From positions 87,646 through 151,645 of the forward strand of contig NZ_BMVY01000023.1 in assembly GCF_014650955.1 (NCBI RefSeq): a stretch of DNA of 64,000 bases. Direction: 5' to 3'. The stretch's first letter is position 1. Each line of letters opens with the position of its first letter. Shown here in pieces: positions 31,781 through 40,248 of the stretch. The position numbers and the translations under genes are program-made. The notes beneath the pieces were generated by a model that searched no databases, was not told the origin of the DNA, and saw nothing but the letters and a program-made list of their open reading frames with translations. The DNA comes from Streptomyces tauricus (lineage in GTDB: Bacteria; Actinomycetota; Actinomycetes; Streptomycetales; Streptomycetaceae).

Positions 31781-33523
31781 TCACTTGGCGCACTCGACCT
31801 TGTCCGCCGTGGACTTCTCGACGTCCTCCGGCGCCGTCGACGGAGTGGTCAGAGAGACCCCGGCCCCCTTGAAGTCCTCACCGAGGGTCAGCGTGATCGC
31901 AGGAAGACCCTGGGAGTTGGTCACGCTCTTGCCCGGCTTCATGGCCGATCCGGACAGGCCCATGAGATCGGCGAGCCTGCGTGCCTGATCGGCCTGGTCG
32001 GGAGCGTACTCGACGGTTGTCTTCTTCAGCGTCGCCCCGGCGTTGCCCGCGTTCTCGGACTTCGTGATGCCCTCTTCGAGCTGCAGCCAGTTGAGGGTCT
32101 CCTGGGCGGAACCGGCGACCGCGCCGCCGTTGAGGACCCGTACACGGACATCGGCGGGGTCGGCCTTGCTGCCCTTGAGGCGGGCGGCCTCGGCGGCCTT
32201 CTCCTTCTTCTTCTCCTGCTTGACCGCGGTCAGCGAGACGTCGTCCTTGATCAGGGCGAACATCTCCTTGGCCTTGGCCTCCTGGAGGACCACCGTGGCC
32301 TTGACCTTCTCGGCGGGGTTGTCGACCACCGGCACGGTGGTGAAGGACAGGTTCTTGGTGGGGAACTTGCCCAGCTCGGTGCCGAGGTCACGGAGCTTGG
32401 TGATGCTGCTGATCTTCGAGTCGACGGTCAGCGCCTTGGTGCCCGCCTCCGCCAGCTTGAGCAGCTTGGTGGGGCTGGTGAGCGTGTCGTTCGACTTCAG
32501 CTTGCGCATCAGGGAGCTGAGGAACTGCTGCTGGATCTCGATCCGGCTGAGGTCGCCGCCGAAGCCCACGGAGTGCCGGGTGCGGACGAAGGCGAGCGCC
32601 TCCTCGCCCTGGATGCTGTGCTCGCCCTTGGACAGCTTGAGCTTGGAGTCCGGGTCGTCGATGTCCTTGGCGAGACAGACGTCCACGCCGTCGACCGCCG
32701 TGGTCAGCGTCTTGACCGCGTTGAAGTCGGCGATCATGAAGTGGTCCATCTTGACGCCGGTGAGCGCGGTGACGGTCCGCATCGTGCAGCTCGGCGTCCG
32801 GCCCTCCTGGCCCAGGCTCTCGTTGAAGCGCGTGTTCAGCGTGCCCGGGATGACCTTCGTGGAGCCGTCCTCCTGGGTCGTCGGACAGTCCGGGATGTCG
32901 GTGATCAGGTCACGCGGGATGCTCATCGCGGTGGCGTTCGTACGGTCCTTGGAGACATGCAGCAACACCGTGGTGTCCGCGTGCCCCGGACTGTCCGAGT
33001 CGCCGTAGCCGTCGTTCCCGTCACCGGTGCGCTTGTCGGTGCCCACCAGCAGGACGTTGATCGCCCGGTCCTTGCTGAAGCCGCCGGTCCCCGCGCCGTC
33101 GTCGGAGACGGACGTGATGTTGCCGTTTAGATGCTTCCAATAGAGGTACCCGGCGGTACTCGTCCCCACGAGCAGGAAGGCCATCGTGCCGCCCGTCCAG
33201 AGCAGTATCTTCTTGCCCCGCGACTTCTTGGTCCGGCCCTTGCGCCGGCCGGGCGGCGGTCCCTCGGGCGCACGGCGTCTGCGCGGACCGGGCACGCCGG
33301 GCTCCGGCGCCTCCTGCGGTGTCCCCTTGCGCTCCCGGCCGGGAGCGGTGCGCCCGCGCGGTGGCGCGGTGGCCCCCGCCGTTCTGCGGGAACGGGGACC
33401 TGGGACCGCCGACTGCGGTGCGGAATTCTGCAGTCGCAGTTCGTAGTCGCCTGTGTCCGGGTTGAGTACCCACTGGTCTGCGGGGTCGATATCGTCCGCC
33501 CGCCCACGGCCTTGCGCGTCCAC
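31781..33523 (-). CDS. LCP family protein with LytR_C domain
   Basis: A 580-aa ligase candidate. The cytoplasmic tail (1-105) starts MDAQGRGRADDIDPADQWVL and becomes Arg/Lys-rich; transmembrane helix ILLWTGGTMAFLLVGTSTAG; LCP domain with INVLLVGTDKRTG, MSIPRDLITDIPDCP, MDHFMIADFNA and LAFVRTRHSVGFGGDLSRIE. A Lys/Glu/Ala helix (QEKKKEKAAEAARLKG) links to the LytR_C domain (VRVLNGGAVAGSAQETLNWL). GTG 33523 has GGAGGA 12 bases upstream, rather far. It looks like a paralogue of its downstream neighbour, probably from duplication. Confidence 0.91.
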   Translation of the reverse strand: MDAQGRGRADDIDPADQWVLNPDTGDYELRLQNSAPQSAVPGPRSRRTAGATAPPRGRTAPGRERKGTPQEAPEPGVPGPRRRRAPEGPPPGRRKGRTKKSRGKKILLWTGGTMAFLLVGTSTAGYLYWKHLNGNITSVSDDGAGTGGFSKDRAINVLLVGTDKRTGDGNDGYGDSDSPGHADTTVLLHVSKDRTNATAMSIPRDLITDIPDCPTTQEDGSTKVIPGTLNTRFNESLGQEGRTPSCTMRTVTALTGVKMDHFMIADFNAVKTLTTAVDGVDVCLAKDIDDPDSKLKLSKGEHSIQGEEALAFVRTRHSVGFGGDLSRIEIQQQFLSSLMRKLKSNDTLTSPTKLLKLAEAGTKALTVDSKISSITKLRDLGTELGKFPTKNLSFTTVPVVDNPAEKVKATVVLQEAKAKEMFALIKDDVSLTAVKQEKKKEKAAEAARLKGSKADPADVRVRVLNGGAVAGSAQETLNWLQLEEGITKSENAGNAGATLKKTTVEYAPDQADQARRLADLMGLSGSAMKPGKSVTNSQGLPAITLTLGEDFKGAGVSLTTPSTAPEDVEKSTADKVECAK

Positions 33524-33783
33524 GGTTGCTTGAGTCCTCCGTCGGGGCCACGCGGCGTCTTTTCCCCCTCAAAAAGACGCTCGGTCAGTCGGTCCAACCA
33601 GTGCGCGACTCCCAGGACAGACCTCGGGCCGGGTGCACCGGATCGCTCACACTATCCGGCCGGATCAGCGTCGAGCGACGACGGTGACGAATTCCACGTC
33701 CCTACAACCGGGCAATCCGCCCAATTCTTTGAACGCGCGTTCCCGCTCTTGGTATGCCCTTTACTCGGAGGGCTGTTCGGGCG

Positions 33784-35127
33784 TTAACCGCACACGTCCT
33801 CGGCGGCCGTGTTCCCCCGGAAAGTCGGCGCGGGACTCGGTGGAGGGGTCGGTGCGGCCGAGGTCCCGTCGGCCCGCTTTCCGCCCGATTTGCCGTCGGC
33901 CGCGCCCGATTCGGACCCGGGAGGCCCTTCCTGGCCACCGTCGCCCGGCCGGTAGCGCTCGAAGTCGTATGAATAGCCGCGCCTGTCCTGGTTGTCGACC
34001 GGCTCCGAAGTGCTCCTCTTTGCGCCGGAATCCTCCGGAACTTCCTTCGCGACCTCCAGCGGCGCGTCCGTGCGCAGCCGCTCGAAAAGTTTCTCCGCCG
34101 CGGGTTCCACGAGCTGGTCGCGATTGGCGTCGAGGGCGTACGACTCCCTCGGCACGGTAAGGAATTGCACCCGTTCGGTGGGGATGTTGCGCATACCGCG
34201 CACCAGGTCGTACAGCCCCCGCAGGTTCGCCAGTCCGGGGTCGGTCGTGAGGGACGACGTCGCCGCGTCCAGCACGGGATAGAGCTTCGCGGGATTCAGC
34301 AGTACGTCGTTGCTGCGCACCTTGTTGACGAGCGCGCCCAGGAAACGCTGCTGGCGGTCCATCCGGTCGGTGTCGCTGCCGTCGCCGATGGTCTTGCGGG
34401 CCCGCACATAGCCGAGGGCCTGCTCGCCGTCGAGCCGTACCTTGCCCGCGGGCAGCCGCAGTTTCGCGGCGGGGTCGTCGATCGGCTCGTCCAGGCACAC
34501 CTCGACGCCGTCGACCGCCTCGACCATGTCCTTGAACCCGTGGAAGTCCACCACCATGTGATGGTCCACGCGCACGCCGGTCAGCTTCTCGACGGTACGG
34601 ATCGTGCAGGCCGGACCGCCTTTCTGGAAGGCGTAGTTGAACATCGAGAACACGGGTGCGGTGCGGGCGCCGTCCGCGCGCCGGCAACTCGGTATGTCGA
34701 CCATGAGGTCGCGCGGGAGCGAGACGGCGGTGGCGCTGCGCCGGTTCGCCGCGAGGTGCAGCAGGATCGTGGTGTCGGACCGCTCGGTGCCGGAGTCCCT
34801 GCCGTACTTGCGGTTGCCCTGCCCGGACCGCGAGTCCGACCCGATCAGCAGGATGTTCTGCGCGGCGCGTACGAGCGCGGTGGGCCGTTCCCTCTCGTAC
34901 CGGGCGAGTTCGGCGGCCGTGTCGTCGTCCGAGGTGATGTTGGCGTTCAGCTTCTCGTACACCGCCCAGCCGGCTCCCGCGGCGCCGACGAGGGTCACGG
35001 CGACGCCGATACCCGTCCACCGCAGCCACCGCCTGCGACGCCGGGCGACACCGGTCCCGGTGGCGACAGACCCCCCACCGGGCCCGACCACCCCATCACC
35101 CCGCGCCCCACACTCCCGCCTCGCCAC
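33784..35127 (-). CDS. LCP family protein
   Basis: A 447-aa member: short Arg-rich tail, transmembrane helix (WTGIGVAVTLVGAAGAGWAV), LCP domain with QNILLIGSDSRSG, VSLPRDLMVDIPSC, VDHHMVVDFHGF and LGYVRARKTIGDGSDTDRMD. The family box INAAY is altered to MFNYAF. The C-terminal 90 residues (after about 355) are disordered, Pro/Ser/Gly-rich, without LytR_C. A GTG at 35127 starts the longest plausible form. The 260-base gap to the next LCP gene shows no other feature. Last of five LCP genes on this strand. Confidence 0.9.
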   Translation of the reverse strand: MARRECGARGDGVVGPGGGSVATGTGVARRRRRWLRWTGIGVAVTLVGAAGAGWAVYEKLNANITSDDDTAAELARYERERPTALVRAAQNILLIGSDSRSGQGNRKYGRDSGTERSDTTILLHLAANRRSATAVSLPRDLMVDIPSCRRADGARTAPVFSMFNYAFQKGGPACTIRTVEKLTGVRVDHHMVVDFHGFKDMVEAVDGVEVCLDEPIDDPAAKLRLPAGKVRLDGEQALGYVRARKTIGDGSDTDRMDRQQRFLGALVNKVRSNDVLLNPAKLYPVLDAATSSLTTDPGLANLRGLYDLVRGMRNIPTERVQFLTVPRESYALDANRDQLVEPAAEKLFERLRTDAPLEVAKEVPEDSGAKRSTSEPVDNQDRRGYSYDFERYRPGDGGQEGPPGSESGAADGKSGGKRADGTSAAPTPPPSPAPTFRGNTAAEDVCG

Positions 35128-35243
35128 ACCGCCGCCTCCTCCGCTCCCCTACGACCATGCCGCGAACCGGCGGCGAGGGCCCCGGGTGGTGGGCCGAACG
35201 GGGGACAGCGGGTGCGCGTGGTCGAGGGCGAGCCCAAAAGACT

Positions 35244-35285
35244 GCGCAGTTCCCCGCGCCCCTTCAGGGGCGCGGGGAACTGCGC
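35244..35285. terminator. Perfect 42-base palindrome of repeat family A
   Basis: Two family-A copies face each other: GCGCAGTTCCCCGCGCCCCT (35244-35263), TC, then its exact reverse complement (35266-35285). It would form a 20-bp stem with a 2-base loop and lies between the LCP start and the end of the AMP-binding-like gene, so it could terminate the latter's upstream or opposite-strand transcripts. Confidence 0.75.
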
Positions 35286-35359
35286 AAAGGGGGGGCAAGG
35301 GGGCGCAGCCCCCATGTGTGGGCGGGAACGGGTAGGGGCGGCGGGGGCGAGAAAACGCC

Positions 35360-36115
35360 TCAGCGAGCCGTGGCCGTGACCCGCTCGCTCTCGATGCGCT
35401 TGGCGAGCGCGTCCGCCCCGACCCGATCAAGGTGACGGCACAACACCACGGACCCCCCAGAGGCCAGCGGGGCGTACAGCCCGGCACTCACCCCCTCCCA
35501 CGTGTCATAGGACAACGCGGACAACAACCGCCCCCCGGGCCCGGTCAGATCCAGCACCCCCGCATCCCCCCGAGCCCGCTCGACAACCTCCGCCCCCGAG
35601 AACTCCGCCCCGGCAACGACCAGCGCCGCCCCCTCCGGATCCACAGGCCCGTACGGCCGGAAGACGTCCCCCTGGCCGGGCACCTCCACGGCGTAGTCGA
35701 CGTACCCCACCGGCACCTGCGCGAACCGACGCCCCAGCGGCGCGAGCGACAGCGCCACCCGCTCCCCGGAACAGGCGAGCCCGGCCTCGAACTGCCCGGG
35801 TCCGGCGACCACATGATCGGCGTCCCCCGCGTCACCCCCGACCTGCGCCACGACACCCACCGAGGAGCACGCGAGCAGCCACACCGCCGTCTGCCAGTGC
35901 GCGGGCAGCAGCAGCGCCACCCGGTCGCCGGGCTCGGCGCCCAGTTCGCCCTGGAGCAGATTCGCGGTCTTGGCCACCCAATTGGCGAAGGTGGCCACGG
36001 ACAGTTCCACACGTTCGCCGGTGGCGTCGTCGTAGAAGGTCACCAGGGGGCGCGCGGGGTCCGCGGCGAGCGCGGATCGCAGCAGGTCGGCAGGGGTGCG
36101 GTCGATGGCGGTCAC
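35360..36115 (-). CDS. TIGR03089-family protein (truncated acyl-adenylate-forming-like)
   Basis: About 251 aa resembling the N-terminal half of AMP-binding (acyl-CoA synthetase) enzymes: LLRSALAADPARPLVTFYDDATGERVELS, NWVAKTANLLQGELGAEPGDRVAL and LPAHWQTAVWLLACSSVGVV. The adenylation motif (TSGTTG-like) and C-terminal domain are absent, as in the actinobacterial TIGR03089 group, so adenylating activity is unlikely. GTG 36115 is chosen; TTG 36124 is in frame. No clear Shine-Dalgarno. Its neighbour (PGRP amidase) is divergent. Confidence 0.82.
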   Translation of the reverse strand: MTAIDRTPADLLRSALAADPARPLVTFYDDATGERVELSVATFANWVAKTANLLQGELGAEPGDRVALLLPAHWQTAVWLLACSSVGVVAQVGGDAGDADHVVAGPGQFEAGLACSGERVALSLAPLGRRFAQVPVGYVDYAVEVPGQGDVFRPYGPVDPEGAALVVAGAEFSGAEVVERARGDAGVLDLTGPGGRLLSALSYDTWEGVSAGLYAPLASGGSVVLCRHLDRVGADALAKRIESERVTATAR

Positions 36116-36225
36116 GGGAGGCAAGGGTACGCGGGCGGCTGCCCGGGCGGGGCAGACAAGGGCACCGGTTCGGCGGAGTACGACCGACGGTCCGTCATAT
36201 CCCGGATGGACAGATAAGTCTGACT

Positions 36226-37737
36226 ATGTCCAGGATCAGGGGCATGCGCGGACATCTAGCTTCCTCGATCGCCGTCACCTGTGCGGCCGCCCTGGCCCTC
36301 CCGGCGGCCCTGTCCTCGGACGCCGCGGCCACCCCCTCGGCGGCCGAGAGACGGACCACCGGCAACGCGACCCCGGGCGGTACGACCCCCGGCAGCACCC
36401 AGTCCCTCCCGCTCGCCCCTCTCACCCCCAGCACCCCCCGCACCCCACCCTCCTCCTCACCCTCGTCCCCGTCCTCGGGCGACCGCACCCTGCCGCCCCC
36501 CGCGCTCGCGTCCGCCCAGGGCCTGGCCCGCCGGGACGTCCGGCGCTTCTCCCTCGTGGGCGTCGTCTGGGACGACCCGGACAGCGAACTGCACGGCCGG
36601 GTCCAGGTCCGTACCCGCGCGACCGGCACCACGACGTGGTCCGCCTGGCAGGACGTGGACACCCACAACCACGAGCATGCGGCCGACCCGGACACCGCGG
36701 AGCGCGCCTCCGGCCGGGTGCGGGGTTCCACGGCACCGCTGTGGGTGGGCGACTCGGACGGTGTGGAGGTCAGGGTCCAGGGCGAGGCGGACGGCCGCAC
36801 GGGCGCCGACGGAAGGGCCGTCACCGCCGAGCCCCTCCCCAAGGGCCTGCACGTCGAACTGGTCGACCCCGGCGCCGAGCCCCCGCCCCAGGGCCCCGAG
36901 GTGAACGCCCCGCCCCCGGGTGTCCTGACCGCCGAGTCCGCGGCGGCGGCCTCCGCCGTCAACGCCGAGCTCGCGCCCATCGGTGCCACCGAGATCCCGG
37001 CCCTGAGCCAGAAGGAGACCCGGGCCGACCTGCTGGAGACCCGTGGCGAGGAACTGGACCCGACTGATACGACAGATACCGCGGGCGCGGCGGACACGGT
37101 CGCCGCGGGCGCGAACCAGCGCGCGAAGCCGTACATCGGAGCCCGGCCGCGCATCGTCACCCGCCGGGGCTGGGGCGCCGACGAGGGGCTGCGGGAGTCG
37201 AACTTCAGCTATACGAAGACGGTGAAGGCCGTCTTCGTCCACCACAGCGCCTCGGGCAACAACTACCGCTGTGCGCAAGCGCCTTCAGTCATCCGCAGTA
37301 TCTACCGCTACCACGTCAAGAGCAGTGGCTGGCGCGACATCGGCTACAACTTCCTCGTCGACAAGTGCGGAAACATCTACGAGGGCAGGGCCGGTGGCGT
37401 GGCCAAGCCGGTGATGGGCGCACACACGCTCGGTTTCAACAGCAAGAGCATGGGGATCGCCGTCCTCGGAAGTTTCGGCAAGGCGAACCCGCCCGCCGCG
37501 TCGGTGAAGGCCGTCGCGAAGCTCACGGCATGGAAGCTCGGCCTCTACGGGGCGAACCCGCGCGGCAAGACCTACCTCAAGTCGGGAGGCGGAAATCTAT
37601 ACCGAAAAGGAAAGAACGTACGACTCAATGTAATCTCCGGTCACCGGGACGGATTCGCCACCGAATGCCCGGGCGGCCGGCTCTACGCGAAGCTCGGCAA
37701 GGCCCGTGCCACTTCGGCCCGCTACCAGGGACGATGA
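36226..37737 (+). CDS. Secreted N-acetylmuramoyl-L-alanine amidase (PGRP domain)
   Basis: Exported zinc amidase that cleaves the bond between MurNAc and L-alanine in peptidoglycan. The 503-aa protein has a signal peptide (VTCAAALALPAALSSDAAA, residues about 17-36), a Pro/Ser/Thr-rich linker, a beta-rich region (about 95-215) of unknown role, and a C-terminal Amidase_2/PGRP domain with VFVHHSASGNNYRC, YNFLVDKCGNIYEGRAGG and GHRDGFATECPGG, giving the HH...H...C zinc ligands. It lies beside the LCP cluster and the nucleotide-sugar enzyme, consistent with wall remodelling. Confidence 0.94.
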   Translation: MSRIRGMRGHLASSIAVTCAAALALPAALSSDAAATPSAAERRTTGNATPGGTTPGSTQSLPLAPLTPSTPRTPPSSSPSSPSSGDRTLPPPALASAQGLARRDVRRFSLVGVVWDDPDSELHGRVQVRTRATGTTTWSAWQDVDTHNHEHAADPDTAERASGRVRGSTAPLWVGDSDGVEVRVQGEADGRTGADGRAVTAEPLPKGLHVELVDPGAEPPPQGPEVNAPPPGVLTAESAAAASAVNAELAPIGATEIPALSQKETRADLLETRGEELDPTDTTDTAGAADTVAAGANQRAKPYIGARPRIVTRRGWGADEGLRESNFSYTKTVKAVFVHHSASGNNYRCAQAPSVIRSIYRYHVKSSGWRDIGYNFLVDKCGNIYEGRAGGVAKPVMGAHTLGFNSKSMGIAVLGSFGKANPPAASVKAVAKLTAWKLGLYGANPRGKTYLKSGGGNLYRKGKNVRLNVISGHRDGFATECPGGRLYAKLGKARATSARYQGR

Positions 37738-37902
37738 CGTCCGGTCGGCGGGAACGGCGCGGCCCGGCACGCCGGGTCGCCCGGACCCGGCGGCTCCCCA
37801 CGGCCACCTCCCAGAGGCGCCCCACAGCCATCGAAACGGTCTGCATACACTGGCCGGTCGAATGACCGTTCGGCCGGCCCCAGCAGGAAGCAGAGACGAC
37901 AG

Positions 37903-38985
37903 GTGACAGAAGCGATCCTCCTGGTCGGCGGCAAGGGCACCCGGCTGCGCCCCCTCACGGTGCACACGCCGAAGCCGATGGTTCCGGCGGCCGGCGTACC
38001 GTTCCTCACGCATCAGCTGGCGCGGGCGAGAGCGGCGGGGGTCGAGCACATAGTGCTGGCCACGTCCTATCTGGCCGAGGTGTTCGAGCCCTACTTCGGC
38101 GACGGCTCGTCGCTGGGGCTCCACATCGAGTACGTCACCGAGGACGAGCCTCTCGGCACCGGCGGCGCCATCCGGAACGTTGCTTCCCATCTGAGATCGG
38201 GCCCCGACGACCCCGTACTGATCTTCAACGGAGACATCCTGACCGGCCTGGACATCCCGGCCCTGGTCGACACCCACCGGTCCTCGGGCGCGGACGTCTC
38301 GCTGCACCTGACCCGGGTGACGGACCCGAGGGCGTACGGCCTGGTCCCGACGGACGCTTCGGGCCGCGTACAGGCATTCCTCGAAAAACCCCAGACCCCC
38401 GAGGAGATCGTCACCGACCAGATCAACGCGGGCGCGTACGTCTTCCGCCGGTCGGTCATCGACTCGATCCCCGTGGGCCGCCCCGTCTCGGTCGAACGGG
38501 AGACCTTCCCGGAGCTCCTCGCCACCGGCGCGCACCTCCAGGGCATGGTCGACTCCACGTACTGGCTGGACCTGGGCACTCCGCAGGCCTTCGTACGCGG
38601 CTCCGCCGACCTGGTCCTCGGCAGGGCGCCGTCCCCGGCGGTCCCGGGCCGCTGCGGCGACCGCCTGGTCCTGCCGACGGCCTCGGTCGCCCCCGACGCC
38701 AAGCTGACCGGCGGCACGGTCGTCGGCAGCGGCGCGAGGGTGGGGGAGGGGGCGCGCGTCTTCGGCAGCGCGATCCTGGCGGGCGCCGTCGTGGAACCGG
38801 GCGCGGTCGTCACGGACTCCCTGATCGGCGCCCGGGCCCGGGTGGGCGCCCGCTCGATCCTCACGGGCGTGGTCGTGGGCGACGGCGCGACGGTGGGCCC
38901 GGACAACGAACTCCGAGCAGGCGTACGAGTCTGGTGCGACGCCCACATCCCCGAGGCGGCCCTGCGCTTCTCCTCGGACCAGTAG
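37903..38985 (+). CDS. manC: NDP-sugar synthase, probable mannose-1-phosphate guanylyltransferase
   Basis: Nucleotidyltransferase of 360 aa making an NDP-sugar, likely GDP-mannose. The N-terminal pyrophosphorylase domain has AILLVGGKGTRLRPLTVHTPKPM and DEPLGTGGAIRN; the C-terminal third is a left-handed beta-helix of hexapeptides (GARVGEGARVFGSAILAGAV). The manC name rests on family and on manB and manA in the same window; glucose-1-phosphate as substrate is not excluded. It follows the amidase on the same strand after 165 bases. Confidence 0.85.
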   Translation: MTEAILLVGGKGTRLRPLTVHTPKPMVPAAGVPFLTHQLARARAAGVEHIVLATSYLAEVFEPYFGDGSSLGLHIEYVTEDEPLGTGGAIRNVASHLRSGPDDPVLIFNGDILTGLDIPALVDTHRSSGADVSLHLTRVTDPRAYGLVPTDASGRVQAFLEKPQTPEEIVTDQINAGAYVFRRSVIDSIPVGRPVSVERETFPELLATGAHLQGMVDSTYWLDLGTPQAFVRGSADLVLGRAPSPAVPGRCGDRLVLPTASVAPDAKLTGGTVVGSGARVGEGARVFGSAILAGAVVEPGAVVTDSLIGARARVGARSILTGVVVGDGATVGPDNELRAGVRVWCDAHIPEAALRFSSDQ

Positions 38986-39004
38986 CACCCGGCGGGTACC
39001 CCGC

Positions 39005-39030
39005 TTTCAGCCCGTCCGGCGTTTGAGGAC
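39005..39030. repeat. Copy of dispersed repeat family B
   Basis: CAGCCCGTCCGGCGTTTGAG, within a slightly longer block, follows the manC stop. The identical element occurs as part of a hairpin at 54412-54461. Both copies lie at 3' ends of sugar-nucleotide genes. This copy has no partner in the opposite orientation nearby. Confidence 0.85.
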
Positions 39031-39113
39031 CGGGGGCTCGGGGCGGAGCCCTCGGGTGGTGACGGGACAGGTAGGGGGGCGGGGCGAAGAAAGCCCGCCC
39101 CGCCCCCCCCCAC

Positions 39114-40118
39114 TCACAACAGCCCGATATCCCCGCGAGGCATCTTCGGATGCCGCCGAGCCGGCGTACGCCCGCTCAGCAAGATCAGCCGAGCAGCCCG
39201 ATGCCGCTGCCCCGCATAAGGCTCCAGCAACTCCAGCATCACGGAGTCGTCCGCATCCCGATCCCCCGCCAACGCATACCCCACGATCCCGGGAAGGTGC
39301 AGGTCCCCGACCGTCACCGCATCCGCCGCCCCATGACTCCGCTGCACGACCTCCGCCGAGGTCCACGGCCCCACCCCGACCACCACCTCGAGCCGCTCCC
39401 GCGCGGCGACCGGATCGAACGCCACGGCCTCCTCCATCCGCCGAGCCACCCGCACGGCCCGCAGAATCGTCGACGCCCGCTTGTTGTCGACCCCGGCCCG
39501 GTGCCACTCCCACGAGGGAATCAGCGACCAGACCCGCGGCTCGGGCATGACGAACATGCGCCCCTCCACGGGCCCGGGCGCGGGCACGCCGTACTTCCGC
39601 ACGAGCAGCCGCCACGCCCGGTACGCCTCGTCGGTGGTGACCTTCTGCTCCAGCACCGACGGAATCAACGACTCCAGCACCAGCCCGGTACGCGTCAGCC
39701 GCAGCCCGGGCCGCCGGTGCCGGGTCATCGCGACCAGCCGGTGCCGGGGCTCGAAGGCGTCGGGATCGTCGGACTCGCCGAGCAGCAGCGGAAGCCGGTC
39801 GAGCAGCCACTCGGCGCCCGGCCCCCACGCCTCTCCCCGCACCACACCCGCGCGCGCGGACACCCGCAGCGTCCCGGGCCCGACAGGGGTGAGGCTGGCC
39901 CGCCACACGGACCCGTCCGGAGTCGCACGGAAGGTCGGATCGGCGGGCCCCCGCCGCAGCGGCCCGAGCACGAGCCCCAGATCGAGCGGCCAGGGCGGCA
40001 CCCAGCTCCGCGTCCGCCCGCCGCCGCTCCCGGCCGCCGCCGACCGGGGCACGGGCACGACGACATGCCCACCGCGCACGGTCGTACGCGTGGGCCGCTG
40101 TTCGAAGCGTCCGGCCAC
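39114..40118 (-). CDS. HhH-GPD family DNA glycosylase (AlkA-like 3-methyladenine glycosylase)
   Basis: Base-excision repair enzyme predicted to remove alkylated bases. The 334-aa protein has the helix-hairpin-helix segment with LEVVVGVGPWTSAEVVQRSHG followed by DAVTVGDLHLPG, whose Asp is the expected catalytic residue; the N-terminal beta domain (about 20-130) resembles AlkA. AAGGA eight bases before GTG 40118 sets the start. Just upstream is a run of five 8-bp repeats. The product probably acts alone; the next gene upstream is fbiB, on the same strand. Confidence 0.88.
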   Translation of the reverse strand: MAGRFEQRPTRTTVRGGHVVVPVPRSAAAGSGGGRTRSWVPPWPLDLGLVLGPLRRGPADPTFRATPDGSVWRASLTPVGPGTLRVSARAGVVRGEAWGPGAEWLLDRLPLLLGESDDPDAFEPRHRLVAMTRHRRPGLRLTRTGLVLESLIPSVLEQKVTTDEAYRAWRLLVRKYGVPAPGPVEGRMFVMPEPRVWSLIPSWEWHRAGVDNKRASTILRAVRVARRMEEAVAFDPVAARERLEVVVGVGPWTSAEVVQRSHGAADAVTVGDLHLPGIVGYALAGDRDADDSVMLELLEPYAGQRHRAARLILLSGRTPARRHPKMPRGDIGLL

Positions 40119-40130
40119 GGATGAGGTCCT

Positions 40131-40170
40131 TCGGTGATTCGGTGATTCGGTGATTCGGTAATTCGGTAAG
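40131..40170. repeat. Five 8-bp tandem repeats before the glycosylase gene
   Basis: The octamer TCGGTGAT occurs at 40131, 40139 and 40147, followed by variants TCGGTAAT (40155) and TCGGTAAG (40163). The array begins 13 bases from the GTG start of the DNA glycosylase, within its probable leader. Slippage in it could change spacing around the ribosome site or promoter. Confidence 0.92.
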
Positions 40171-40208
40171 AGGTCCTTCGTAAGACGCTGCTCGGAATGC
40201 CCGCACAA

Positions 40209-40240
40209 GGTGGGGCGGCAGCAGCAGCCGGCCCCCCACC
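40209..40240 (-). terminator. Imperfect hairpin after fbiB
   Basis: GGTGGGGCGGC (40209-40219) pairs imperfectly with GCCGGCCCCCCACC (40227-40240), just beyond the fbiB stop. The stem is GC-rich with a short loop. It is a weaker candidate than the other hairpins. Confidence 0.5.
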
Positions 40241-40248
40241 CTCTCAGG

